DNA of 64,000 bases, taken from assembly GCA_028641055.1 (NCBI GenBank), contig JAPCYS010002482.1, positions 79,944 to 143,943 of the forward strand, given 5' to 3'. The first letter of the stretch is position 1. Each line of letters opens with the position of its first letter. The position numbers and the translations under genes are program-made. Below the pieces are notes generated by a model. That model did not search any database. It worked only from the letters and a program-made list of their open reading frames with translations, and was not told the DNA's origin. Origin of the DNA: Alopecurus myosuroides. Its lineage: Eukaryota; Streptophyta; Magnoliopsida; Poales; Poaceae. Below are positions 11,122 through 22,589 of this stretch, in pieces.

Positions 11122-13409
11122 GCTTCTATTTGATAAAGGGTGTTAGGTTGTCTAAATTTCAATCCAAAACTATTGAGGGTATATTTGTTGGTTACGATGC
11201 CGAATCCCACACTTATAGAGTCTTTGACAAAGCCTCACAGATTGTCATAGAATCTTGTAGTGTGGTTTTTGAGGAAAATGACGGCTCCCAAGTGGCGCAA
11301 TTTCATGTTTCTAATGTAGATGTTGAAATGCCTCAAGAAGCCATAGGAAGGATGGGTGTGGGATTTTTCCGCCCCATTGAGGGACACCTTATGGCGACTC
11401 GAGAAGGACTATGGTCTACTCAAGTGGAGCCCTCCTCTACAATAGAAGAACAAGCCAAGGAGCCAAGTGATGCACCTAACCGAGAACATGTTGAAGACCC
11501 TCCTCTCATTGACCAAGTTACTATGCAAGATGCAACCACTCCTATCATTCATGCTAGTCAAGGTCAAGGCCAAGATCAACCGTACTCATCCTCCTCTCCT
11601 CAAGTTGAAGCTAGTGTTGAAGAAGTTGTTGTTGATGATGATGATGATGATCAAGGCCAAGTTGGTCAAGACGGGGACCCAAATGATCAAGATGATCAAG
11701 TGATCCCTCCTCGCAATAATGAGGAGATCGAAGCCCATCGTGCTAGAAGGATAAGAAGAGATTTGAAGCATATTGATGCCCAAGACAACAAGGTCCTAGA
11801 AGATATTCAATCTAGAAGATCCACAAGAAGTCAATTGGCACATTTTAGTGAGCATCAAGCTCACATATCTATGGTGGAACCAAAGAAAGTGTTTGAAGCT
11901 CTTGAGGACTCTGATTGGGTTGAAGCTATGCATGATGAGCTCAATAACTTTGAGCGCAACAAGGTTTGGAGATTAGTTGAAAAGCCCAAAGATTGCCACA
12001 ATGTTATTGGCACTAAGTGGATTTTCAAGAACAAGCAAGATGAGCATGGCATTTGTTATACGGAACAAGGAAAGATGGTGGCTCAATGTTACACTCAAGT
12101 TGAAGGCATTGACTTTGATGAAACCTATGCTCCCGTGGCTCGCCTTGAGGCCATCCGTATCCTTCTTGCATATGCATCTTCGCATAATTTCAAATTGCAA
12201 CAAATGGATGTCAAAAGTTCTTTCTTTAATGGTCCACTCAAAGAGGAGGTATATGTTAAGAAACCTCCGGGTTCGAGAACCTCAACTTTCCTAACCATGT
12301 CTACAAGCTCGATAAGGCACTCTATGGACTTAAACAAGCACCACGTGCGTGGTATGAGCACCTTAGAGAGTTATTGGATGACCGTGGTTTTGAAGTTCGG
12401 AAGATCAACCCCACTCTCTTCACAAACATGGTAAAGGGAGAGATTTTCATATGCCAACTCTATGTGTACGATATTATCTTTGGCTCAACTAACCAAGCTT
12501 TCAATAATGAGTTCTCAAAGCTTATGTCTGACAGTTTGAGATGTCTATGATGGGATAGCTTAAATTATTCCTTGGCTTTGAGATAAAGCAATTGGCTCGT
12601 GGAACTTTCATTTCTCAAGCCAAGTATACCCAAGACATGATCAAGAGGTTTAATTTCCAAAATGCAAAGATCAAGTCATCCCCTATGCAAGTCAAGTGCC
12701 ACCTCAAGCGCAACCCGGATGGTAAAGATGTGGACCAAAATTGTAGCATTCTATGATTGGTTCTTTGCTTTACCTTTGTGCATCTAGGACCGATATCGTT
12801 TTGAATGTAGGTGTGTGTGCAAGGTATCAAGCGACTCCTAAGGAAAGCCACTTAGTGGCGGTCCATAGGATTTTTCGGTATTTGGTTCATACCTCAAGGT
12901 TTGGTTTGTTGTACCCAAATGGGGCACAATTCTAGCTCAAGGGCTACACGATTCCGATTAAGCCGGTGATCAAGATGATAGGAAGTCCACTTCCGGGGCT
13001 TGCCAGTTCCTTGTTAGGTCTTTGGTGAGTTGGTCTTCCAAGAAGCAAAATTGCATATCTCTTTCCACCGCCGAAGCCGAGTACGTGGCCGCCGCAAGTG
13101 CTTGCACCAATTGCTATGGATGAGGCAAACTCTCAAGGAGTATGACGTTCATTTGTATAAGGTGCCTCTCATGTGTGACAATGAAAGTGCCATCAAGATC
13201 GCCTACAACCCCGTGCAACACACAAGAATGAAGCATACTGAGATTCGTCATCATTTCATCTGTGACCATGTGGCAAGAGGTGATATTGCTCTGCATATGT
13301 GCCCACCAAGGACAATCTCGGGGATATCTTCACGAAGCCACTCGACGATGCAAGATTCATGTTCTTGAGGAATGAACTAAACATCATTGATTCTAGGAGT
13401 TTGACTTGA
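11122..13409 (+). pseudogene. pol: Ty1/copia (SIRE/Maximus-like) pol remnant: end of INT, RT, RNase H
   Basis: This is the right part of a copia polyprotein, split by the gypsy insertion; its left part is outside the window. The start reads as the integrase C-terminal region (SKFQSKTIEGIFVGY). An acidic linker follows, then RT beginning at DWVEAMHDELNNFERNKVW (about 11915). A frameshift near 12285 moves the YGLKQAPRAWYEHLR segment to another frame. The catalytic box reads YVYDII instead of the normal YVDD-type box. RNase H remnants follow, with STAEAEYVAA (about 13061) and MCDNESAIK (about 13171). Several stops and shifts are present, so it is dead. Integrase before RT is diagnostic of copia. 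Confidence 0.88.
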
Positions 13410-14530
13410 GGATCTTGCACACACCCTAGCCGAGACGTGTTTGGGTTAGGTGTAGGCATGGACATAGGGGGAGTGTTATCCTAACATATTGGGTTCTCCC
13501 TCCCCCCATTATGCCCAAAGCAAAAATTCATTGTTATCTCTCTTTTTCTAATGTTGAATTGTGAGCTTCAATGTCGAGAATTGGCAATGTACCCAAGATA
13601 TGTTTTCGCGGTGACATACCATGTTCTCTTACATGGTGGCTTAGGCCACCAACCTCTTCCTTTGAAGAGTTGGTGCTTTTTGGTCTTATTTTGACTTGTT
13701 GAGAGTTATTGCCATTTTGGAAAAGCATGCTAAAAAATTTGGTGTTCTAATGTGTTCTTGATTTCCTTGAGTATGTATTCCCTCCCTGTTGTTGATTTGA
13801 TTTTCCAAGCCAAAATATTCCGAAGAAACGAGTTTTATTTGCCTCATACATGTCCTGTCCATTCCTTGGTTCTGTTTTGGCGTGTGGACCGGAGACCCCG
13901 GTCTGCCACACCGGAATCTCCGGCATGTCCGGAGACTCGGTGTTTAGACCGGAGACTCTGGTGTGGGGTGCGGCAGTATAAAAAGAGGGGGCTCGGGGAA
14001 GTTATGGTTTTCATCCCCACTCCCCCCCCCCCCCCCCCAAACCACTGCTGCGCCACCGTCGACGCCAAGACCCCCCTCTGGCCGGTTTCCACCGCTGGAA
14101 TCCGTCTCCCTCGACTCCCCTTTGCTCCCCCTTTCGTGGGAGTCTCCATGGCAGACTTGGGTGGCAAGGGTACCCTCTCCCCCTCTTGTTTTTCTTGTTT
14201 TTTATCCAGATCTTGTTCTAGATAGTGGTTTTGGGAGAATGGTACCATCTACTTGTTGTTAAAACCACCCTAGGATGTTTTGCACCTGTAGAAATCATCT
14301 AGAAACCAGTTAGAATAGGTTGTGTTGAATTCATCCCTCAGATCTGGAAACAGTCCGGAGACTCTGGTGTCTATCTAGAGACTCCGGTCTGCCAGACCGG
14401 AGACTCCAATGTGAATTCTCCAGAACCTGTTCTACTGCATCTGGTTGATTTCTGCCCCCACGTTTGGACATGTATGCTCACTGTTGCTTTGCTCTCTGGT
14501 GTTTGTGTTTGGTTGCGTGTGTTTTTAGGG
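13410..14530 (+). other. Noncoding spacer of the SIRE-like element with a TATA-like site
   Basis: No open frame is supported. The stretch has a purine run (13465-13473), a C-run (14024-14038) and several ccggagact / agactccgg motifs (13888-13965 and 14350-14408) like those in the LTR U3 further right. A TATA-like box, agtataaaaagagg, lies near 13976. The position between pol and the env-like ORF suggests a possible internal promoter or a recombined piece of LTR; I cannot decide which. Confidence 0.45.
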
Positions 14531-14534
14531 AAAA

Positions 14535-16124
14535 GTACTAAGGCATACTCGTCAAATCTGAATATCAAGCTAAGGAAATACCGCACCCATTCTCGCAACT
14601 ATCTCGTCGTCGATGAAGCTACTGGCAGGGTTGGTCAGCGGAGGACTTTCGAGGCCGAGCAGCGTCAACAAGAAGCAACACAGGCTAGGCAGAGGAGTGA
14701 ACTGGCGAGAAGGCCAGGTTTGATAGGATCACTTCTGTGGCATCTCTGAGCAAGAGGGAGTACAGGATCATGAGGGCCCGACCCTTCTTCACTATGGCCC
14801 GCACCGCTGAGTGTAACCACTACTGGAGGAGGGAGTCCGAGCTGATTCAGAGGAAAATCTACTCCAAGTTCAGGCAGTCTGTTTGTCCTCAGAAGGTTCT
14901 TGACTTGGAGGCTCTTGGTAGTTCTAATTACTTTGAGGAGGTTGTGTGGGTCACGAAGAAGCTGGGTCTTTAGCACTTGGTTGGCATTCAGCAGAATTAC
15001 AATGTGTCAGTCGTGCAGCAGTTCTTTGCCACTGTCACTTTTGGTGATGATGAGGATGTCACTTTGACTTGGATGACAGGGTATCTTCCGTGTGAGTACT
15101 CTATCAGACGGTTGGCTGAGCTTCTTGGTTACCCTTGGGGTGACAATTGTGGTCATCGTATGCATATCCATGGTGTTGCCTATGACAAAAAGAGGATGGC
15201 TCCTATGTATGAGAAGCTGTCAAGCACCGGCACCGCTAAGGATCTCAGGAGGGTTTACAACATCCTTCTCCGCCTCTTCCGCAACAACATTTCTCCCAAG
15301 GCGGGGAATGTGGATGCTATTCGTAGTGGTGTTGTGAACTTGCTCTATCAAGCATTCTAGTGTCACTTGGGTGGTCCAGATGGTGAGGGGTATGAGATTG
15401 ATGTCATGAACTTTATCAAGGAGGAGATGTATTCTGCTGTGATCGAGATCAAGAAGGTTCCAGTATATGCTCCATATTTGAGGAAGCTCATTCTTGATAG
15501 GTTCCCGGGCATGGTGTGTGATGTTGAGAACATAGTTGGTACTCTTCAGATTCTCACTTCTCACCGTCCTGACACTGACACCCCCATGGGTGATGTTGAG
15601 GCGTCTCCTAGGTCCAGGAGGAAGAATGCTGACCCTCCCTCTCGCCGTTCTAGCAGGGATGAGACTCAAGATGAGATGAACAAGCTGTCATGGTTTCAGC
15701 GCAACATTCTTTGCATGACAATTGGAGTCCACAAGGAGAACCATGAGGCCTATAAGGAGAGGCATAAGCTGAAGAAGATGATCACCAAGTTCTAGGACCA
15801 TGCTAGTATTGGGGCTACTCCTCCTCTTAGTACTCCTCCTACCGAGTCCGTAACCTAGTCCTATGGGAAATGGAACACTACCCACTTCCCATGGGGTGAT
15901 TTTAAGGAGGTCACTTCAGCTCCTTCCTCCTTGACCAACCGTGGCAAGGCCCCTATGACTGAGGACGAGGAGAATGTGGAGGAGCAAACTGAGGAAGAAG
16001 AGGACGGGGATCTTGAGTTCTTCAATGATGGTGCGGAGAATGAAGATGAGGATGAGCAAGGAGATGAAGATGATGATGGAGAAGACACTGACCGTGTTGA
16101 GGACGATGATGATGAGGACTATTA
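14535..16124 (+). pseudogene. SIRE env-like / plant transposon-protein ORF, stopped by four TAG codons
   Basis: A long ORF follows pol, as in SIRE-type copia elements, where it is often called env-like although envelope function is unproven. The first 60 residues are in one frame (to about 14715) and the rest in a single second frame to TAA at 16123. Within that frame only four codons are stops: TAG at 14971, 15358, 15793 and 15856. Each is explained by a C-to-T change of a Gln codon CAG. Recognisable peptides include YFEEVVWVTKKLGL and WMTGYLPCEYSIRRLAELLG, close to what I recall of the putative plant transposon protein domain of grass retroelements. The C-terminus (from about 15961) is very acidic with long runs of D and E. 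I see no clear signal peptide or membrane segment. Confidence 0.75.
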
Positions 16125-16560
16125 ATGAGGATGACTGATACCTTGGGTGTGTGTAGTGCTCTTTGCCCCTTTTTGGTGTCTCGATGCCAAAGGGGGAGAA
16201 GAAGCAATAGTCTTCTCCGGGCTTTGCAAGGGTTGCTTTGATTTGATTTGCTTCGGAACACAAGTCTTTGAACTTGATTTTCTTTTATGGCTTGTGTTCC
16301 CTTTATCTTAGTTGATTTGGTTTCCTAGTGAACTATGGATTTTATGTGTGTAGAGACTACGTGGTGAAGCTATCTACTAGTGTGCTTAATATTGCTTTAT
16401 CTACCGTATCTATGCATGTATGTATTTTGTTCACTAGAGGGCTTTGTTTGTAAAACATAGGGGGAGCTCACAACTTGAGTGTTCGAACGCCCGTCTATCT
16501 TTTACGAACATAGCCTAGCTATGATTTTATTGCAAATATGTGTGTTGTCATCAAACACCA

Positions 16561-16573
16561 AAAAGGGGGAGAT
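16561..16573 (+). other. Polypurine tract of the SIRE-like element
   Basis: aaaaagggggaga stands directly before an LTR start (TGAAAGTGCAAACG). It gives the right boundary of the internal region. Confidence 0.8.
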
Positions 16574-16740
16574 GAAAGTGCAAACGCGCTTAAATCATAT
16601 TGTTTTGGTGTTTGTTAACAACATGTGTATCCTTAATTGTGTTGATGTTTTTCAGGGCCTAAATAACATATTTTCTATGGTGGTAGTGACATACAAAAAG
16701 AGGCAAAGTTCTAGGAATTACTTCTGCTGGAATTTATTCC

Positions 16741-17215
16741 AGACCGGAGTAGACCGGAGTCTCCCGTGTGAGGTTATTCTAGGGACTGTGTTCTCTCTGG
16801 AATTCCAGTGTCGCCCGCTGTACCCAGACCAGAGACTTACCGGAGACATACTGGAGTCTCCGGAGTGAACACATCTTTGAAGAAACAACACTGGAGTTTG
16901 CCTGGTGTCTCCCGCTGCATCCATGCCGGAGACTTACCGGAGATTGTCCCGAGTCTCCGGACTGACTGGTACTTTTGCTGTCGAATGACCACAGCACACT
17001 CTGGACTCGTGCGACAGGGCACAAGCTAGACAAGACCAGAGTCTCCGAGGTTTAGTCCGGAGTCTTCGGACTGGTGGTTTCACTGAAGGTTTAGAAGCTG
17101 AAGGAAGTGGTGTCGCCCGCTGCATCGACACCGGAGACTTACCGGAATGTGCTAGAGTCTCCGTACTGCTGCTCTGCGAAAAATCTCAGACCGGGGTCTC
17201 CGGTGTGAGTTTGGC
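16741..17215 (+). repeat. Tandem CCGGAG...CTCCGG repeats in the LTR U3
   Basis: A unit of about 100 bp built on ccgctgcat ... ccggagacttaccggaga ... agtctccgg appears near 16812, 16909 and 17112, with diverged copies near 16741, 17034 and 17190. Each unit holds inverted motifs (ccggagact and agtctccgg) that could pair or bind a dimeric factor. The position directly upstream of the TATA box suggests an enhancer-like array; this is inference. Confidence 0.7.
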
Positions 17216-17248
17216 AAAATCGACTCCAACGGCTCTGAAACTTTATGA

Positions 17249-17262
17249 GGGTATAAATACCC
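17249..17262 (+). promoter_or_regulatory. TATA box of the SIRE-like LTR
   Basis: gggtataaatacccc is a strong TATA box flanked by short complementary G and C runs. It lies about 720 bp before the LTR end, consistent with the U3/R border. Confidence 0.7.
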
Positions 17263-17977
17263 CCTCCCCTCCACCTACCTCTAGCTAGCTCGACCAGAAC
17301 AGATCTCACCATTGCTAGATCTCACCCACCTTGCTAGATCTCCAAATCCCTCCACCCAAAAGCCTTGATCTTTGGAGGATTGAAGGAAAAGGTCCCCATC
17401 TACGTCTTCACCAACCGGATTTCATTTCCCCCCTCATTTGCTTGAGGGGAACTTTGCTAGGGTTTCCTCTTGTGGAGAACCTAGACATCTTGTCTCTCTT
17501 GGTGATTCTTGTGGTTGTTGGGAGCCCCCAATTCGGTTGTGGGTGTGTGCCCCAAACTTGTTTGTAAAGGACTCGATTCCCGCCTCAAAGGGGATCAATA
17601 GTGGAAGGTGGACCAGGCCTTTGTGGCGGGGTTCATCGGAGAATAGGGTGAGGCCTTTGTGGCGTTGAGTAGGCCTTCGTGGAGAGCTCACACCCCTCCA
17701 ACGAGACGTACTCCCTTAACAAGGAGGAACTCGGGAATACATCGTGTCTCCGCGTGCTTCCTATCAGTTATCTCGTTCCCTTACTCTCTACTTGTGTTTG
17801 CCTTGCATTTATTGTTGTACTTGTTGCATTTATTACCATCCTTCCATATAGGTAAATTCACCTTAGTTGCACTATATAGAGAATTTACCTTTGTGTCAAG
17901 CCTAATCTTGTAAGAAAATTAAAATTGGTCGTAGCACCTATTCACCCCCCTCTAGGTGCCCATACTTTACTTTCAAT

Positions 17978-17989
17978 TGGTATCAGAGC
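17978..17989 (+). other. Primer-binding site after the SIRE-like LTR
   Basis: tggtatcagagc begins two bases after the LTR end. It shows that sequence to the right is the 5' part of a second internal region. Confidence 0.85.
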
Positions 17990-18030
17990 CTCGGCTCTTC
18001 TATCGGGCTTAACCGCCTAAGAGTTTAAGT

Positions 18031-18421
18031 ATGGTCGATGATACGGAAGATAGCGGTTCCGCGGTGCATGTCTCTATGGATGATCTCAATGAGTTTAAAA
18101 ATTCATTGACCTCATCCATGGAGAACAAAATTGATGAATTGCGTCAACTCTTGATGCAATTCATGAAACCCAAGGAACCGGAGGCTTCCAATTCATCTCC
18201 TTCGGACGAAGTTTCGGAGGGCACCAAGAAAGGGGATAATGGTGACCCATCTAAAAATGCTTCCGCTAATAACCCCACCGATAATGGTACAGAAGGAGAT
18301 GGAGAATTTCACTCCGTCAAAGGACATTATTCTCCCGATCCTCCCGTCCCACATCCTCATATAATCCCTAGGGGAGATCCACCTAAAATTGATGCACACT
18401 CTTTTCGTGAATGGCAATATT
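18031..18421 (+). pseudogene. gag: SIRE-like gag start, truncated
   Basis: An ATG 41 bp after the primer site opens a frame of about 130 codons with acidic and Ser-rich sequence (MVDDTEDSGSAVHVSMDDLN). It ends in PPKIDAHSFREWQY, the start of the copia Gag core. The reading frame is then cut and joined to the last 49 bp of an LTR. It is the beginning of a Gag whose remainder was deleted. Confidence 0.8.
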
Positions 18422-18470
18422 GTAGCACCTATTCACCCACCCCCCTCTAGGTGACTATACTTTACTTTCA
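18422..18470 (+). repeat. Terminal 49 bp of a second SIRE-like LTR
   Basis: It matches 17931-17975 (gtagcacctattcaccc ... ctttactttca) with a few differences and an extra four C/A bases. It is fused directly to the gag fragment, so an internal deletion removed everything between gag and the last bases of the following LTR. Flanking DNA starts at 18471. Confidence 0.82.
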
Positions 18471-19740
18471 GACTACCAAAAGTCTCGAGTCCTCCTCGCT
18501 CAGCCGTCTCCTATTATGAAACCCCCCAGTATGTCATCCAGGGGATACATCGACATAGGAACCGACAACCATCACCTCAAAAGTCCAATCTAGGGCTTCT
18601 ACAACCCTGTTTCGGCACCGTGTCAGAGAGGGGAATCGTCATCGGAGGCTTCTTCATCGCCATGGTCGCGTCTGGACAGATGTGTGAGTAATTCATCTTG
18701 GGACTACGGGTCCATAGAAATAGCTAGATGGTTGTTCTCTTCCTGACGCCTCCATGTTTAGAGTCTCGTGAGCTTCCTCACACGATCGAGACCACCGTTA
18801 TGTAATTGTGCATGTTTTGTTTGTTGGGATCCGATAAACCATGAGAGTATGATGATTTTGTTCATGTCAATCTGATATTCTTCACTTATATTCATAGAGA
18901 GTTTTAATCTTGTCTTGCAATGCTCTCCAGTGTTTATGATTACCTTGGCCACGTAGTTGTTTTCACCTCCAAGAGAGGGTTTATATGCTAGAGAGTGGGT
19001 TCGTACCTCCCTTACATCTGTGCTCGAGTGACAGAAACATGACAGACGGGGGATGTGTTGTTACTACTAGGGATAAAACAACGGTTGCTCTTGTCTACGG
19101 ACAAGGAGTACTGCTTATATTACGTATTATTCTTAATGCATGTGTCTGTTGCACACAAAGTAATCACTTCGTTGATGCAACTTAATACCAGAGAGATTTG
19201 CTGGATAGCTTTCTTGATGTGGACTTTTAGATATGGATGCATGCTGGATAGCGGTCCATATGCCTTGACGTAATGCCTATAATGTTAGAAACCGTGAACT
19301 ATATCTCTTCATAATAGTATTGATATACGTTCATGATTTGTTAATTTCTCAGTCGTAATTTTTTCACCCAACATGTTTGTTTTCTTTGGAGAGACACTAC
19401 TAGTGAACCTATGGCCCTAGGTCCTATTTTCCTTATAATTGCAACCTTCTTTAAAGCACTTTCATCATTGTTTCCTTGTTGTTTTGTATTTTATTTACTT
19501 TTCAAGACTCTATACGTTTAATTCTCTAGTTTTCAGCAAGACGGGAAGATTGGCAACCTTCTCGGAAACTTGGGAACAAGAGAGAGTTTGTGTTTGTGTG
19601 CAGGTTCCACGCCTGTTGACGCGACATACAACAAGCAACCTTCTCCAAGACTACGAAGTCCTAATGCTTCGATAAACCATGGTTCCTTAATTGGGGGAAA
19701 ATTTCCGCTGGAATACATCATACCTTCCACTTAGGGTATC
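18471..19740 (+). repeat. Decayed retroelement-like sequence, no gene
   Basis: No supported ORF. The phrases gggatccgataaaccatgagagtatg, gtgggttcgtacctcc and catgacagacggggatg-like text are familiar to me from high-copy Triticeae retroelement noncoding regions. Class and borders cannot be fixed by eye. Confidence 0.4.
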
Positions 19741-20748
19741 CCATCGAGCGTGGGACCACGTCAGCATCATGCCACGGGGTTCCGGAAGAGTTCCGGGGGA
19801 CTTTTCATATATGGAAGCGGTGCCAGAGAGGGGCAGATTTCCTCCTATGAGCAAACCCTAATTTTAGGGGATGCCAGGTGGGACCCATGGTCTCAGAAAG
19901 TGCATTGACTTTCCATAAAAAATTTCTCGAATTTATTTGAGAAATAAATCAGTGGAAAAAAGGAGGGGTATTGGACTCCACTTGGGAGTCCAATCCGAGC
20001 CTCCTAGGAGGAGTGGTGCGGCCAAGGGAGGGAGGGGAAACCAACCCTCCCCCCCATGGCAGGCGCCCTCCTTGCTCCCACTATATAATCCCCACCCCTA
20101 CTCTTTGGAGAACACACAATTGAGCCTTTGGCCTTCTTTCTCTCTCACATGATTAGAGATCTAATTAGAGAGCCTTTAATAGAATTAGAGCCACTAATTA
20201 GAGAACCTCTAATTGAATTAGAGTCTATAATTAGAAACACCTCTAATTGAAATAGAGTATCTTCTAATCGGGTTTTTAAGTTATACTCTCCCGATTAGAC
20301 CTAGCTCTAATTAGTTTTCTCTCTCATGTCTTGAAAGTTTTCAGATTCATAATAGCTCTAATCACAGTTGATTAGAGCTATCAGTTAGTACCGCCGGAAG
20401 ACTGTCTCTCTTCGTCGGTGCTGAGTCCTGGACGGCGGAGCGTTGACAGTGCTGAGTCCTAGACGTGCGTACCATAAAAGGGATTACACGTTTGATCCTT
20501 GATGAGGGAAGACTTAGTGAGATGCCTACAACTAGGCCTAGTTGTGAGGATCCATGATTGTTCAGATCTCTTCTACGATTACATCGAATTCGCTGCCCGG
20601 TGGGTCGTGATCCTGATCCTCGCATGTGTGGGCATGGCTCGTTATCTGCGTAGTGATCTTGGCAGACTACGTAGGGCAAACAATTAAATTATGCATCGTA
20701 GACCAGCACCTATTCACCTCCCCTCTAGACGACATCCTTGTACTTTCA
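19741..20748 (+). repeat. 3' part of a copia-type LTR (solo or truncated)
   Basis: The stretch ends with caccta ... cctctag ... tgtactttca, the same kind of end as the SIRE-like LTR at 17975. Upstream it has a TATA-like box (ctatataatcccc, near 20082) and a leader. No matching internal region follows, so it is a truncated or solo LTR. Confidence 0.55.
20150..20380. repeat. Cluster of aattagag / ctctaatt motifs
   Basis: About fifteen copies of the palindromic core ctaattagag or its half-sites lie in 230 bp downstream of the TATA-like box in the LTR. They could fold into alternative hairpins in the leader RNA. Function is unknown. Confidence 0.6.
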
Positions 20749-20759
20749 GGTGCCATTTT

Positions 20760-22560
20760 GCACCATAGTCATCATACTTTCTTCGCAAAAAATAAGACTT
20801 TTGGAACTTAAATATGAAAAAATATTAGTCGTAACAAAAAGGTTATAAACTCGTTCTAGCACTATTGTTTGTAATGGTATGTGCCAAAATTGGGCACGTT
20901 ATCATGGGCATGAACTTCGTAATTTGGTTGAATGTCATCAATGATCATACAAGATAGGCCTTCTCTGAAGACCTTATTCTGAAAAGTTGTCAAGATCCAA
21001 GTTTATCATTTTTTTCTTGCAACTAATACACATAAATAGATTCTATGCCAAATGATTGTATTTTTTTTAACATTTATACATTTATTTGATTTTTCTAAAA
21101 CTAGGGTCAAAATTGTCTTCACACCTCTTCATCGCAACAAACCGAATCCTTGAGTAACATGTGGCTATTACTTAAAATCCTACTTAGATATGTTAGAATG
21201 ATTTCCCCAATTCTAGCACCAACCTATACCAAAAAATAATTACTTTTTCAAATTGAATAATATTTATTTATTGTGCAAAAGTAGTTAGAAAGCAAGGAAA
21301 TTCGTAATACTTGGGTCTATTTTGTGTAAAATTATAATGGTTATATTTTGCAAAAAAAAATGTACTGGCTTCATATAAGATTCACATTTTTGCACTTAAA
21401 AAATAGAAATATTTTTTTGTAACAAAAAGTTGGAAATCCTTTGAAAACTTTTGTCATGGAAAAAATACACCTAAATGGGCACATTATCATGAATTATGTC
21501 ATGGATATGTCCATGACCTTGGTCCTTTCGCTTGAATGACATGAGTGTTCATACTCCAACCTACTCAAAATATGGTGTATATATTTTTTTTTTGTCAAAA
21601 TCAAACTTTATAAATTTTGAGTGATATATAGGTAGAAGTATTATTAGAATTAACATGAAATACCTTTTAATCATATGCATATGGTATTGTAGAGTTTCAT
21701 ATAGTTTTTATATAGTTGGTCAAAATTTAAGAAGTTTTGACTTCGACAAAAATCATAGACAGCCTATTTTGGGCGGGAGGGAGTATATGATTTCTATTGA
21801 AGTTTTAAATTAAATGTAAAAACTGAAATTTATCATTTTTCATGTAAATTAGTACACATTGAGGAACTCCATGCCAAATTGACATTTTATTCATTTCTTT
21901 TATTTAAAAAATAAGAAGTCAAGATCGCCAACACATCTATTCATTGCAAGCGGCTAAATCTGTCAACACGATATGTGGCTATTGCATAGATTCCTACTTG
22001 GGTAGGTTAAAATAATTTTTTTTGTAAATTTTAGGATCAAACTACAACACACTTGAAGTTCAAGTTTGAATTAGTTTTGGAAAATTAGACAATATTCATT
22101 TAAATGTGCAAAAATATCTAGAAAACTAGAAAATTCTTAATATTTAGCCATTATACATGCAATGTGGTCTAATTTGTGTGTGAAAATTGGAATTGTTCCA
22201 TGTTACACCATATTCTATGCACTTGCTTCACAAAAATAACTTTTTTATTTCTTTGAAAATGGAAAAATATATTTTGTACCAAAAAGTTGGAAACTCCTTT
22301 CGGACTATTGTTTCAACCAATTTCAAGTATATACATGATTTTTCAGCCAAATTCTGGGCAATTTTTCATGTACTTGTAGATAATTTGAAACTATATATAG
22401 ATGACAATATTTAATTTTGAACTACATGTATATAAAAATTTGGCTATAAATTGAAGAAAAAACATATTTTAATTACTTATAGAGATATTTCTAGCTTCTT
22501 GCAAGAAAATAAATAATTTGATCTTCAAAATCCAAATGTGCACATGCATTTCATTTGTTT
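20760..22560. repeat. Three diverged tandem units of about 600 bp (CACTA-like interior)
   Basis: The anchor gtaacaaaaag (gtaccaaaaag in the third) recurs at 20832, 21420 and 22270. It is followed in order by gggcac..tatcatg, atttatcattttt, a cacatct/cacctct segment and gtggctatt. The longer spacing of the second unit is explained by a MITE of about 200 bp inserted in it. AT-rich and without coding potential. CACTA subterminal motifs lie just right of it, which suggests a decayed CACTA element. Confidence 0.6.
21588..21783. mobile_element. Stowaway-type MITE, degenerate left end
   Basis: The right end reads gggcgggagggag followed by TA, the usual Stowaway terminus and TA target. The interior pairs roughly (gtcaaaatcaaac ... 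ggtcaaaatttaag). The left terminal repeat is eroded into a T-run. It sits in the second tandem unit and accounts for its extra length. Confidence 0.55.
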
Positions 22561-22589
22561 TTAATTCTTTGTGAGGTGCTATATAAAAA

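Larger units (their letters stand above)
16574..17975 (+). repeat. LTR of the SIRE/Maximus-like copia element, 1402 bp
   Basis: It begins TGAAAG and ends CTTTCA, so the termini are a short inverted repeat. It has a U3 with CCGGAG repeats, a TATA box near 17251 and a C-rich leader. Upstream it has a polypurine tract, as a 3' LTR should; downstream it has a primer-binding site and gag start, as a 5' LTR should. One LTR therefore serves two internal regions, as expected after LTR-LTR recombination between tandem copies. Confidence 0.85.
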
